Shown: positions 1 through 7,540, numbered from the stretch's first letter. The stretch: DNA of 8,798 nucleotides from an uncultured Lachnospiraceae bacterium (GCA_900557385.1 USSP01000066.1:1-8798), one strand, 5' to 3'. Made by a program: numbers and translations. Notes: a model not told the origin generated them from the sequence alone.

Positions 1-325
1 GATCGCAAACGATATCCCCCGGTTTTGCATCCAATAGCTGTGCCGGACTCATGGCACTGGGTTCCTGGATATAGTAGGCTCCTGCCTCGTGAAAAGGGTG
101 CTTTCCCGGTGCCTGCTCCGGCTCATAATAATAACCATTGTCTGCCCAGGGCACCGGCTGCAAAGTAAAAGGCATACGTGCTGTAAATTCCGCTGGTGCA
201 CATTTTACGGTATTGCACCGCAGTCCATAATTCCGCGGATTCTCATAGGAAGAAAAAAAGGCTTCCGCCTCTTCTCCCAACAGGTTCCTCATTTTATTGA
301 TAAATGCTTCCGGTAATCCGTTCAT
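1..325 (-). CDS. rsmF: RsmF-like 16S rRNA (cytosine-C5) methyltransferase, N-terminal part (runs off left edge)
   Basis: The minus strand reads open from an ATG at 325 to the window edge, giving 108 complete codons. The N-terminus (MNGLPEAFINKMRNLLGEE) and the segments NPRNYGLRCNT (29-39), PGKHPFHEAGAYYIQEPSAM (73-92) and the ending KPGDIVCD match the N-terminal part of the NOL1/NOP2/Sun family of S-adenosylmethionine-dependent rRNA m5C methyltransferases, in particular the RsmF/YebU type. The final Asp sits where motif I (D-x-CAAPGGKS) should begin, so the cofactor site and both catalytic cysteines lie beyond the edge. A GGGAG ribosome binding site lies six bases before the ATG, which supports this start. 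The gene follows phoR in the same direction but a terminator separates them, so it is probably a housekeeping neighbour rather than part of the phosphate operon. RsmB is the main alternative within the family. Confidence 0.85.
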   Translation of the reverse strand, partial: MNGLPEAFINKMRNLLGEEAEAFFSSYENPRNYGLRCNTVKCAPAEFTARMPFTLQPVPWADNGYYYEPEQAPGKHPFHEAGAYYIQEPSAMSPAQLLDAKPGDIVCD

Positions 326-349
326 TGCTTTCTCCCAAATAAAATGTTC

Positions 350-377
350 AAAAAAGAGGGTATGTATCTACCCTCTT
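350..377 (-). terminator. Rho-independent terminator after phoR
   Basis: A perfect 9-bp stem (plus-strand 354-362 AAGAGGGTA pairing with 369-377 TACCCTCTT) with a 6-base loop is followed on the minus strand by a run of six T (complement of 350-355, partly in the stem). It lies 40 bases after the phoR stop codon and 25 bases before the rsmF start, so it would end the phosphate regulatory transcript. There is no T run on the plus-strand side, so it is directional. Confidence 0.85.
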
Positions 378-382
378 AATTA

Positions 383-410
383 ATCATATTCGTTTGTGCT
401 GAAAATGCAA
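383..410 (-). promoter_or_regulatory. Candidate promoter for the rsmF-like gene
   Basis: On the minus strand TTGCAT (405-410) and TATGAT (383-388, five of six matches to TATAAT) are separated by 16 bases. The predicted start point is near 376, right at the foot of the phoR terminator hairpin, so a transcript from here would begin with that hairpin. The AT-rich setting makes a chance match possible, but no better promoter is visible before rsmF. Confidence 0.4.
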
Positions 411-417
411 GTCCTAT

Positions 418-1737
418 TTATGCTGCCGGGAAGAAAATCCGGATCGTGGTGCCTTTTCCTACTCCACTGTTCAGTTCCAGTCTGGCTCCGTGCTTCGCCA
501 CAATATGCTTTACAATAGCAAGCCCCAGCCCCGTTCCGCCTGTAGATTTGGAACGGCTCTTGTCTACCCGGTAAAACCGTTCAAAAATCCGCTCCTGATG
601 CTCTTTCGGAATACCGATTCCTGTATCCTTTACCTGCAGACATATCTCTCCTTCTGCCTCCCTGGTAACCCGCACCCATACCTTTCCGCCTTTATTGTTA
701 TAGCGGATGGCATTATCACACAGATTGTACAAAAGCTCCTCCATCATTTGCTTATCTCCCCGGATCTCACAGGGTTCTCCTTCCAGATATAGACTTACCT
801 GATGCTTCTCCGCATTGATTTGAAGCATATCCACGCTGGTCGTTGCAATATCATATAAATTTAAGGCTTCAAAAGGAACCTCCGAAGTCGCATCCAGTTC
901 GGAAAGCCGGATGGTATCATTAATCAGGGTGAGCAGCCGTTTCGCATTCTTATGGATACCTGCCGCGAAACGGGTAATATCCTGCGCATTTGCCATTCCA
1001 TTTTCAATTAACTCTGAGTAACCGGAAATAGCAGTCAGCGGTGTTTTTAATTCGTGGGAAACATTGGCGGTGAACTCCTGACGCATTTGCGCACTCTCCA
1101 TGATTGCCTCATGCTGGCTTCGTATGGTCTCCACAAAAGGTTTCAGTTCTTCATAGGTCTCCACATCCTCCATATCATCCATGTGCTTTCCCAGTTTCTC
1201 AATGGGTGCCACCAGGCTTCGGGTCAGATAATGGGAAAGAAGCACACACAATGCCACTGCAGCTACTACCAGTAAGATGAAATAAGGCATGGCTGTAACG
1301 AAAAGGCTCCAGACACTGTGGGATAACTGGGACACCCTGAGCACATCCCCATTTTGCAGTAAGATTGCATAATTAAAGGTATTCTGTCCTACCGTGGAAG
1401 ATCGCCGTATAGACTCTCCAGATCCGCAAGTCCACGCTCCCATTACCTCCGGTCTGGCAGCATGGTTATCCAGTGTCTGGGCATCTACCCGGTTATCATA
1501 GTGTACATTTCCCTCCGGATCAATCAAGGTGATTCGGAATTCCTCATCTGCCAGCACATCCTCGAACTTTTCCTCCGTAAGCAGTCCGCTCTCAGACAGA
1601 ATCTTGGTATACGCCTTTAAATCCGTCATCACCTGTTCCTGAAACAGATTATAAAATACCAGCACGGTCAGCACCAGAGTGATAAACACCCCTCCCAGTG
1701 CCACAGCGCACAATTGTCGATTAATCTTCTCTTTCAT
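418..1737 (-). CDS. phoR: PhoR-type sensor histidine kinase of the phosphate two-component system
   Basis: The 439-residue membrane kinase should sense phosphate limitation and phosphorylate the adjacent PhoP. Residues 10-30 and about 147-168 are membrane segments enclosing an extracytoplasmic domain of about 115 residues. A short HAMP-like linker (about 169-215, with APIEKL) leads to the HisKA helix with the phosphoacceptor His228 in SHELKTP. The ATPase domain has an N box (NLCDNAIRYN, 338-347), G1 DTGIGIP (371-377), F box ERFYRVD (386-392) and G2 GTGLGLAI (401-408). All catalytic motifs are intact. No PAS domain fits between the linker and HisKA, so the protein is shorter than B. subtilis PhoR (about 580 residues). 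The gene starts four bases after the phoP stop and its GGAG site (1745-1748) lies in the last codons of phoP, indicating translational coupling. A PhoR role is inferred from the phosphate locus; by sequence alone it is a generic PhoR/WalK-class kinase. Confidence 0.9.
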   Translation of the reverse strand: MKEKINRQLCAVALGGVFITLVLTVLVFYNLFQEQVMTDLKAYTKILSESGLLTEEKFEDVLADEEFRITLIDPEGNVHYDNRVDAQTLDNHAARPEVMGAWTCGSGESIRRSSTVGQNTFNYAILLQNGDVLRVSQLSHSVWSLFVTAMPYFILLVVAAVALCVLLSHYLTRSLVAPIEKLGKHMDDMEDVETYEELKPFVETIRSQHEAIMESAQMRQEFTANVSHELKTPLTAISGYSELIENGMANAQDITRFAAGIHKNAKRLLTLINDTIRLSELDATSEVPFEALNLYDIATTSVDMLQINAEKHQVSLYLEGEPCEIRGDKQMMEELLYNLCDNAIRYNNKGGKVWVRVTREAEGEICLQVKDTGIGIPKEHQERIFERFYRVDKSRSKSTGGTGLGLAIVKHIVAKHGARLELNSGVGKGTTIRIFFPAA

Positions 1738-1741
1738 ACCA

Positions 1742-2407
1742 CTACTCCAAAATATAGCCTACATTACGCACGGTGCGGATATGGTTGCCTTCCTCTCCCA
1801 GTTTCTGGCGCAGTGTCTTAATATGCATGTCCAATGTCCGGGATTCGCCTTCAAAATCCACCCCCCAGACTTTATTCAGTATCTTGTCCCTGCTGGTAAC
1901 GATTCCCGCATTCTGCAGAAGCAGCTTTAACAATTCAAATTCTTTATAGGTCAGGTCACAGGGTTCTTCCTTTACATACACGGCATGTTTTTCATTATCC
2001 AGAAAGATTTTTCCCAGGGATAGAAACTTTTCTTCTCCCACACCTTCGCTGCGGCGAAGCAACGCTTTCACTCGGGAAATCAACTCCATGACACCGAAAG
2101 GTTTCGTCAGATAGTCATCCGCTCCCTGATCCAGTCCCTTTACCTTATCCATCTCCGTTGTCTTGGCAGTCACCAGAATCACCGGCAGTCTCCGGGTAGC
2201 AACACCTTCCCGTAGCTTCTTTAAAATGCTCATGCCATCCTCATCCGGCAACATGATATCCAGCAAAACCAGCTGGGGAATCTGTGTCTCCAGTGCTGCA
2301 TAAAAGCTGGCCGCATTTTCAAATACAGCCACATCATAGCCGCTGTTTTTCAAAGAATAGCTTTCAATCTCACTGATGCTTCGGTCATCCTCCACAATAT
2401 AAATCAT
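1742..2407 (-). CDS. phoP: PhoP-type OmpR-family response regulator
   Basis: This 221-residue DNA-binding regulator should be phosphorylated by PhoR and bind Pho boxes. The receiver domain (about 1-115) has the acidic pocket Glu6-Asp7-Asp8, the phosphoacceptor Asp50 in LLDIMLP, Thr80 and Lys102 in the TKPF motif. The winged-helix output domain (about 127-221) shows LTYKEFELLKLLL, the recognition-helix region SRTLDMHIKTLRQKLG and the terminal RTVRNVGYIL, all typical of OmpR/PhoB regulators. An excellent GGAGGAG site lies seven bases before the ATG, in the 15-base gap after the cotransporter gene, so it is co-transcribed with that gene and with phoR. The two arrays of 11-bp-spaced TTTACA-like repeats in this window are its likely targets. 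The symbol rests on context; RegX3 or PhoB are equivalent names in other phyla. Confidence 0.9.
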   Translation of the reverse strand: MIYIVEDDRSISEIESYSLKNSGYDVAVFENAASFYAALETQIPQLVLLDIMLPDEDGMSILKKLREGVATRRLPVILVTAKTTEMDKVKGLDQGADDYLTKPFGVMELISRVKALLRRSEGVGEEKFLSLGKIFLDNEKHAVYVKEEPCDLTYKEFELLKLLLQNAGIVTSRDKILNKVWGVDFEGESRTLDMHIKTLRQKLGEEGNHIRTVRNVGYILE

Positions 2408-2422
2408 GGTAATTCTCCTCCA

Positions 2423-4216
2423 CTATATTACTTGTTGTTTCTTTTTTTCCGGCAGTGAATACTGCTCATGGAATTTTCTATACTGCTGTTCAAAAATATC
2501 TTTATAGTCTTCTCTTAGCTGGTCTTTGTATTCGTGTACCTCAAAGCTGTCGTCCTTGCTCTGCAATACACTGATTGCTACGTTTTCGCAATGATCTGAG
2601 ATACGTTCCAGACTGGTAATGATATCCGACAGGCAGAAGCCCAGTTCTACCGTACACTTGCCCTTACGCAGACGCTTGATATGCCGTTTCTTGATCTCTG
2701 CATTAAGGCTGTCAATGACATCTTCCAGTGGCTCTACCTGCAGTGCCAGCATCAAATCTTCTTTCTCTAATACCTTGACGGTAATCTCTACGATATGACA
2801 GGTCGCTTTCACATAAATCTGTAATTCATCCAACGCTTTCTGGGAGAACTTCTGCTCCTTGGATTGCATTGCCTCCACATATTCGCAGATATTGACCGCA
2901 TGATCGGCAATCCGTTCAAAATCTCCGATACAATGCAAAAGAATGGAAAGGGTCTGGGAATCCAGCTCTGACAAATGTCTGGAACTGAGTTTCACCATAT
3001 AATCTCCCAATGCATCCTCATAGCGATCCACATTTGTCTCTAATGTTATCACATTTTCCGCCGTATTGCTATCGTAGGAAAAGAGAAGCCCCGCAGAAAG
3101 CTCCACCGCTTTCTTTGCCTGCTCTGCCATCTTATAGGTGACAGTTTTGCAATGCTCCAGTGCCAGGGACGGCTGATCCAGGAAACGAATATCCAGTGCT
3201 TTGACATCCTGTGCCACCTCATCCAGTGTTTCTTCTTCCTTGTCATCCCGTACGGTAAGGCAGGCAAGTTTTTCCAAAACATTGGCAAAGGGCAGAAGCA
3301 ATGCTGTCGCTACAATATTAAAGGTAGTATGAATCAATGCGATTCCCGCTGCATTGGCCGAATCCGACAAAAAGGAAAAGTGGACAAAGGCATTGATCAG
3401 ATAAAATACCGTCATGAACACTACCGTTCCAATGATATTAAAATACAAATGAACCAGAGCTGCACGTTTTGCATTCTTGGATGTTCCAATGGAAGAGATC
3501 ATGGCAGTGACACAGGTTCCGATATTCTGTCCCATGATAATCGGTAATGCCGCACCATAAGAAACTGCTCCCGTCATACACAATGCCTGCAAAATACCCA
3601 CGGATGCGGAGGAGGACTGAATCACGGCAGTAAGAAAAGTTCCTGCCAGCAGTCCCAGAATCGGGTTCGTAAAATGCATGAACAAACTGGTAAATTCCGG
3701 TACATCTGCCAACGGCTTCACCGCACCGGACATGGTTTCCATACCGGTCATCAACACAGCAAATCCGATCAGAATCTGGGCGATATCTCTCTTTTTATCC
3801 TTCTTCGTGGACATGAGAATGATGACACCGATCAAAGCTAATACCGGAGAAAAAGATGAAGGCTTTAACAGCTTCAGGAAAAAATTTCCTCCTTCAATCC
3901 CTGCCAGACTTAAAATCCAGCTGGTCATGGTCGTACCGATATTGGCACCCATGATGATTCCGATTGCCTGGGATAATTTCATAATTCCCGAATTTACGAA
4001 GCCCACGACCATAACCGTGGTGGCTGAAGAGGATTGTATCACAGCCGTTACGCCGGCTCCCAGAAGTACCGCCTTAAACCGGTTGGAAGTCAGACTTTCC
4101 AGTATATGCTCCAATCTTCCGCCGGAAAGCTTGGAAAGTCCGTCTCCCAACACCTGCATTCCATACAGGAACAGCGCCAGACCACCTAACATTGTCAATA
4201 ATCCAAAAAAGTCCAT
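2423..4216 (-). CDS. Na+/phosphate cotransporter family protein (NptA/YjbB-like) with C-terminal PhoU-like domain
   Basis: The 597-residue membrane protein has the duplicated PNaS-family core: QSSSAT (61-66) followed by GANIGT (90-95), then QSSSAS (200-205) followed by GQNIGT (229-234). About eight or nine hydrophobic segments lie between 3 and 312. Residues about 345-570 form a soluble helical PhoU-like domain with the metal-site style motifs DFERIADHAVNI (432-443) and SLERISDHCENVAI (535-548). The family carries inorganic phosphate with sodium, but the related E. coli YjbB has been linked to phosphate export, so direction cannot be assigned here. The start is supported by AAGGAG eight bases before ATG. 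It lies 97 bases after phoU, behind its own Pho-box array, and 15 bases before phoP, so it appears to be the first gene of a PhoP-controlled unit with phoP and phoR. Confidence 0.9.
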   Translation of the reverse strand: MDFFGLLTMLGGLALFLYGMQVLGDGLSKLSGGRLEHILESLTSNRFKAVLLGAGVTAVIQSSSATTVMVVGFVNSGIMKLSQAIGIIMGANIGTTMTSWILSLAGIEGGNFFLKLLKPSSFSPVLALIGVIILMSTKKDKKRDIAQILIGFAVLMTGMETMSGAVKPLADVPEFTSLFMHFTNPILGLLAGTFLTAVIQSSSASVGILQALCMTGAVSYGAALPIIMGQNIGTCVTAMISSIGTSKNAKRAALVHLYFNIIGTVVFMTVFYLINAFVHFSFLSDSANAAGIALIHTTFNIVATALLLPFANVLEKLACLTVRDDKEEETLDEVAQDVKALDIRFLDQPSLALEHCKTVTYKMAEQAKKAVELSAGLLFSYDSNTAENVITLETNVDRYEDALGDYMVKLSSRHLSELDSQTLSILLHCIGDFERIADHAVNICEYVEAMQSKEQKFSQKALDELQIYVKATCHIVEITVKVLEKEDLMLALQVEPLEDVIDSLNAEIKKRHIKRLRKGKCTVELGFCLSDIITSLERISDHCENVAISVLQSKDDSFEVHEYKDQLREDYKDIFEQQYRKFHEQYSLPEKKKQQVI

Positions 4217-4233
4217 GTTGTTTTCTCCTTGTC

Positions 4234-4248
4234 TTTACTAAGAGTAAA
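4234..4248. repeat. Perfect 6-bp palindrome in the leader of the Na+/Pi gene
   Basis: TTTACT (4234-4239) and AGTAAA (4243-4248) form a perfect inverted repeat around the three bases AAG. It overlaps the candidate -10 element and ends just before the AAGGAG ribosome binding site. Each arm also resembles one Pho-box half. It is too short and AT-rich to be a terminator and may be an operator or a weak leader hairpin. Confidence 0.5.
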
Positions 4249-4252
4249 CATA
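4247..4252 (-). promoter_or_regulatory. Candidate -10 element for the Na+/Pi-phoP-phoR unit
   Basis: Minus-strand TATGTT (four of six matches to TATAAT) lies 20 bases downstream of the last, weak repeat of the Pho-box array. The pstS promoter has an almost identical spacing (21 bases), which supports the choice. No convincing -35 is seen, as expected for a PhoP-activated promoter. Confidence 0.45.
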
Positions 4253-4272
4253 ACATGAACTTTTTTACACAA

Positions 4273-4311
4273 CTACCATAAGAAGTAAATTCCATGTAAA
4301 ATTAATGTAAA
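4273..4311 (-). promoter_or_regulatory. Pho-box array (PhoP binding site) upstream of the Na+/Pi cotransporter gene
   Basis: On the minus strand TTTACA (4306-4311), TTTACA (4295-4300) and TTTACT (4284-4289) are spaced exactly 11 bp apart, with a weak fourth member TGGTAG (4273-4278) in phase. Direct TT(A/C/T)ACA repeats with about 5-bp spacers are the known PhoP site of Bacillus and relatives. The array begins just after the phoU stop codon, so it would start a new transcript inside the cluster. Confidence 0.8.
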
Positions 4312-4315
4312 ATCA

Positions 4316-4966
4316 TTAGTCAAAATGGCGTCCTGTCTCCTTAAAGATTGCCCATTCGCCGATATTGACCGCATGATCTCCGATTTTTTCCAAATATTTG
4401 GCAAGCATCAGCACATCTACGCAGGAATCACCATCCTTGCTGTCTTTTTTCAGATGATCAATGAGATCCTCCTTTACTTGGTTAAAAAGATCGTCAATCA
4501 CATCATCTCCATCAATTGCTTTTTTTGCCTCTTCCAGATCACTGTCGATATAAGCATCCACGGACTGACGGAGCAGGCTCCGTGTTTCCTTAATCATGGG
4601 CTCCAGGTGACTGCTGAAACCGTCCAGTTCCGCTGCCTGTAAGCGTTCTATCAGTTCTGCCATATCTACGACATGATCTCCTACCCGTTCCAGATCCGTA
4701 ACGACCTTGATAGCTGCTGAAATTCTATGCAGATCGCCGGCTACCGGCTGCTGTCTGGTAATCAGATTCAGACACTGGGATTCTATTTCCCGCTCCATAT
4801 CCTTTACTACTCTGTCATTCCGAATAATCCGCGTGATGGTTTCCTGGTCTTTTTGCTTCAGGGCATCGAAAAGGCTGTCATAAACACATTCTACCTGGGA
4901 ACCCATGATCTCCAGCGACTGGCTTAATTTTTTTAGCTGTAATTCATAAACTGTTCTTGGTGACAT
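4316..4966 (-). CDS. phoU: Phosphate-specific transport system regulatory protein PhoU
   Basis: The 216-residue soluble helical protein is normal PhoU length. It has two repeats of the three-helix PhoU fold, each with the metal-binding type motif: DLERVGDHVVDMAE (91-104) and YLEKIGDHAVNIGE (191-204). In the family PhoU restrains Pst uptake and is needed to keep PhoR in its repressing state when phosphate is plentiful; it acts on the inner face of the membrane with PstB and PhoR. The gene begins 23 bases after pstB with a strong AAGGAGAGG ribosome binding site, so it is the last gene of the pst operon. Its stop codon touches the Pho-box array of the next gene, and no terminator is seen between them, so read-through into the cotransporter gene is possible. 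Confidence 0.96.
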   Translation of the reverse strand: MSPRTVYELQLKKLSQSLEIMGSQVECVYDSLFDALKQKDQETITRIIRNDRVVKDMEREIESQCLNLITRQQPVAGDLHRISAAIKVVTDLERVGDHVVDMAELIERLQAAELDGFSSHLEPMIKETRSLLRQSVDAYIDSDLEEAKKAIDGDDVIDDLFNQVKEDLIDHLKKDSKDGDSCVDVLMLAKYLEKIGDHAVNIGEWAIFKETGRHFD

Positions 4967-4989
4967 TTTTTCCTCTCCTTTTCGTTGAT

Positions 4990-5748
4990 TTAACCGAACC
5001 TTCCTGTAATATAATCCTCTGTCTTTTTCTCCTGTGGATGAGAAAAGATCGTATCCGTATCTCCATATTCGATTAATTCTCCCAACAGGAAAAAGGCGGT
5101 ATCATCAGATACTCTGGCAGCCTGCTGCATGTTGTGTGTCACCACAACCACCGCCAGCCGCTGTTTTAATTCCATCATCAGATCCTCTATTTTCAAGGTG
5201 GAGATCGGATCTAAGGCAGATGTAGGCTCATCCATGAGCAAAACTTCAGGCTCTACGGCCAAAGCTCTTGCAATACAAAGCCGCTGCTGCTGTCCACCGG
5301 AAAGTCCCAGTGCGGATTTTTTCAGGCGATCCTTGACCTCATCAAAAATAGCAGCTCCCTGCAGACTTTTTTCCACAATTTCGTCTAATTTGGCTTTATT
5401 CTTGATTCCATGCACCCTGGGACCGTATGCCACATTGTCGTAAATACTCATGGGGAAAGGATTAGGCTGCTGAAAAACCATCCCCACCTTTTTGCGGAGC
5501 AGCGTGGTATCCACCCCCGGTGCATAAATATCCTCACCGTCCAATTCAATTCCACCTGTAATTTTCACATTGGGAATCAAATCATTCATCCGGTTTAAGC
5601 TTTTTAAAAACGTAGATTTTCCGCAACCGGAGGGTCCGATCAGAGCGGTGATATTTTTATCCTGAATATCGATATTGATATTTTTCAGTGCATGATTTTC
5701 TCCGTAGTATAAATTCATATCGGATACTTTAATCTTGGTCTGTTCCAT
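4990..5748 (-). CDS. pstB: Phosphate ABC transporter ATP-binding protein PstB
   Basis: The 252-residue ATPase drives phosphate import through PstC-PstA. All nucleotide-binding elements are present: Walker A GPSGCGKST (38-46), Q-loop in VFQQPNPFPMS (91-101), signature LSGGQQQR (149-156), Walker B VLLMDEP (169-175) and the switch His205 in VVVTHNM. The PNPFPMSIYDNVAYGPR region and KKSALGLSGGQQQRLCIARALAV are diagnostic of PstB within the ABC family, as is the C-terminal DYITGRFG. Length is typical. It starts ten bases after the pstA stop, with a GAGG site seven bases before ATG that overlaps the end of pstA, so translation is coupled. Nothing appears truncated or altered. Confidence 0.98.
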   Translation of the reverse strand: MEQTKIKVSDMNLYYGENHALKNINIDIQDKNITALIGPSGCGKSTFLKSLNRMNDLIPNVKITGGIELDGEDIYAPGVDTTLLRKKVGMVFQQPNPFPMSIYDNVAYGPRVHGIKNKAKLDEIVEKSLQGAAIFDEVKDRLKKSALGLSGGQQQRLCIARALAVEPEVLLMDEPTSALDPISTLKIEDLMMELKQRLAVVVVTHNMQQAARVSDDTAFFLLGELIEYGDTDTIFSHPQEKKTEDYITGRFG

Positions 5749-5758
5749 AATCTATCCT

Positions 5759-6613
5759 CTATTCTTTCCTGGTCACATCGTATTTCCGAGCCAGTATCTT
5801 GGTCAGGGCATTGATACAAAGCACAATCACCAGAAGCACCAGCGCGATACCAAAGGCTTTATCATACTCTGCCTTGGACATACACAGATACAGCTGAATG
5901 GTCAGGGTTCCTCCGGGCTCCAGTATTTTATCCAGATATCCCATAGCACTCTTGGGAAGCAAATAACCACTGCCTGCCGTAAACAAAAGCGCTGCCGATT
6001 CTCCAACGATACGGCCGATGGATAAAATAACACCAGTAATGATTCCCGGCATTGCCGAAGGAAGAAGCACCGTACGTATCATGTACCACTTGGTTGCTCC
6101 GATTCCCATTGCCCCGGTACGATAGCTTTCCGGTACGGTTTTTAAAGCCTCCTGGGTATTTCTGGTGATAAGGGGCAATACCATAAGAGTCAAAGTCAGG
6201 GCACCTGTGAGAATAGAGTATCCCAAATGAAAGAGATTTCCAAAAAATACCATTCCAAACAATCCAAAGATGATGGAAGGGATACCGGACAAGGTTTCTG
6301 TGGTGAATTCAATAAAACGTACCAGTTTGCCGGGACGGGCATATTCATTGAGGTAAATAGCCGAACCGACGCCAATGGGAGTTGCCAGTAAAAGGGTAAT
6401 CAAAATAATATACAACGTATTAAGCAGATTGCCCGCAATACCAAAGGTTCCTTTTAAGCTGCTGGGAACGGTAGTTAAAAATTCCCAACTGATGGTTCCG
6501 GCTCCCTTTCCCAGTACATAGAACAGGATTCCCAATAAAAGAGCTACGGAAATCCCTGCGGAAAGTCCGATGAGGACATACACCGCTCCATCCAGAATTT
6601 TTCGTTTTGCCAT
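5759..6613 (-). CDS. pstA: Phosphate ABC transporter permease PstA
   Basis: The 284-residue inner membrane protein is one half of the phosphate channel. Six hydrophobic segments are visible at about 11-34, 63-88, 103-125, 132-150, 188-211 and 253-272. The EAA loop that docks onto PstB runs from EALKTVPESYRTGAMGIGAT (155-174) to about 195. ETLSGIPSIIFGLFGM (106-121) and IGRIVGESAALLFTAG (199-214) are strongly conserved in PstA. The start lies only three bases after the pstC stop, and its AAGGAGGG ribosome binding site is embedded in the last codons and stop of pstC, so the two permeases should be made in equal amounts. PstA is distinguished from PstC by its position before pstB and by its TAGSGYLLP segment. 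Confidence 0.97.
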   Translation of the reverse strand: MAKRKILDGAVYVLIGLSAGISVALLLGILFYVLGKGAGTISWEFLTTVPSSLKGTFGIAGNLLNTLYIILITLLLATPIGVGSAIYLNEYARPGKLVRFIEFTTETLSGIPSIIFGLFGMVFFGNLFHLGYSILTGALTLTLMVLPLITRNTQEALKTVPESYRTGAMGIGATKWYMIRTVLLPSAMPGIITGVILSIGRIVGESAALLFTAGSGYLLPKSAMGYLDKILEPGGTLTIQLYLCMSKAEYDKAFGIALVLLVIVLCINALTKILARKYDVTRKE

Positions 6614-6616
6614 GGA

Positions 6617-7540
6617 TCAGCCCTCCTTTCTGGCTGCTTTTTTCATAATACCGTTAAGTGCCAGATTGATCAGCATGATAAAAGCAAACAGCACCAGTCC
6701 AATGGTAAACAGAACCTGTCTGTGCAATCCACTGGCATATCCCATCTCGGAAACAATGGCAGTCGTCAGGAATCGTACGGAGGCAAAAGGAAGAGGGAAA
6801 TTTACACTGCTTCCCGATACCAGGGTAATTGCCATCGCCTCACCGATTGCACGTCCGATTCCCAAAACAACCGCTGTCATAATACCGGATTTGGCTGTAG
6901 GTATTGTCACCTTGAAAATCGTCTGGATCCTGGTAGCTCCCAGTGCATAAGAGGAAGCCCGCAGGGATGCCGGCACTGCCTTTAAAGCTGACTCACTGAT
7001 ATTGATGACGGTAGGCAGAATCATAATTGCCAGTACAATCACTGCAGAAATCAGATTTGCACCACCGGTGTACTGATGCGTGGTGGAACCTGCAAAAATT
7101 GCCCGTTCCCATTTGTACATCAGTGGATTTAAAATCATCAGTCCCAGTAATCCATAGATAACCGAAGGGATACCAGCCAGCAGTTCTACTGCAGGCTTTA
7201 CCACAGCTGCTACTTTGACCGGTGCCACCTCTGCCAGGAATACTGCCGTGAGAAGTCCGATGGGCACTCCCAGAAGGATAGCGGCTGCCGTACCCACGAT
7301 GGAAGTTAATATGACATAGAGAATTCCAAAGCTTGGATTCTCTGCGCTTGGCTTCCATACGGTTTCGAAAAGCAGTTCCCTGACCCCTACTTTCAAAAGT
7401 GCCGGAAGACCATTTTGAATCATATAGACGGTGATGGATAATACTGCAAAAACTGCCATAAGCGCGCACAGGGTCATAATCCCCTGGGCGCACTTTTCAG
7501 ATGCAGATTTACTTCTATGTGTTGCGTAAATCGTTTTCAT
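6617..7540 (-). CDS. pstC: Phosphate ABC transporter permease PstC
   Basis: The 307-residue membrane protein pairs with PstA. Hydrophobic segments lie at about 21-43, 73-102, 117-138, 160-180, 218-242 and 275-297. The EAA loop is ESALKAVPASLRASSYALGA (183-202) continuing to about 220. PAVELLAGIPSVIYGLLGL (116-134) and IGRAIGEAMAITLVSG (228-243) are family hallmarks; the TVWKPSAENPSFGILYVILT type segment (60-79) after the first helix marks it as PstC. The start is 23 bases after the pstS stop. Its ribosome binding site (AAGGGA, then about six bases) is weaker than the others in the operon, which would fit the usual excess of PstS over the permeases. Confidence 0.97.
   Translation of the reverse strand: MKTIYATHRSKSASEKCAQGIMTLCALMAVFAVLSITVYMIQNGLPALLKVGVRELLFETVWKPSAENPSFGILYVILTSIVGTAAAILLGVPIGLLTAVFLAEVAPVKVAAVVKPAVELLAGIPSVIYGLLGLMILNPLMYKWERAIFAGSTTHQYTGGANLISAVIVLAIMILPTVINISESALKAVPASLRASSYALGATRIQTIFKVTIPTAKSGIMTAVVLGIGRAIGEAMAITLVSGSSVNFPLPFASVRFLTTAIVSEMGYASGLHRQVLFTIGLVLFAFIMLINLALNGIMKKAARKEG

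Noticed and set aside
89..316. 75-codon plus-strand reading frame near the left edge
   Set aside because: The minus strand here encodes a convincing RsmF-type N-terminus, so this is a shadow.
3678..4241. 187-codon plus-strand reading frame opposite the Na+/Pi gene
   Set aside because: It lies antisense to a clear membrane protein gene, has no recognisable domain and its composition mirrors the sense codons.
6993..7493. 166-codon minus-strand frame overlapping pstC
   Set aside because: It is an alternative frame of the clear permease gene with no membrane segments or known motif.
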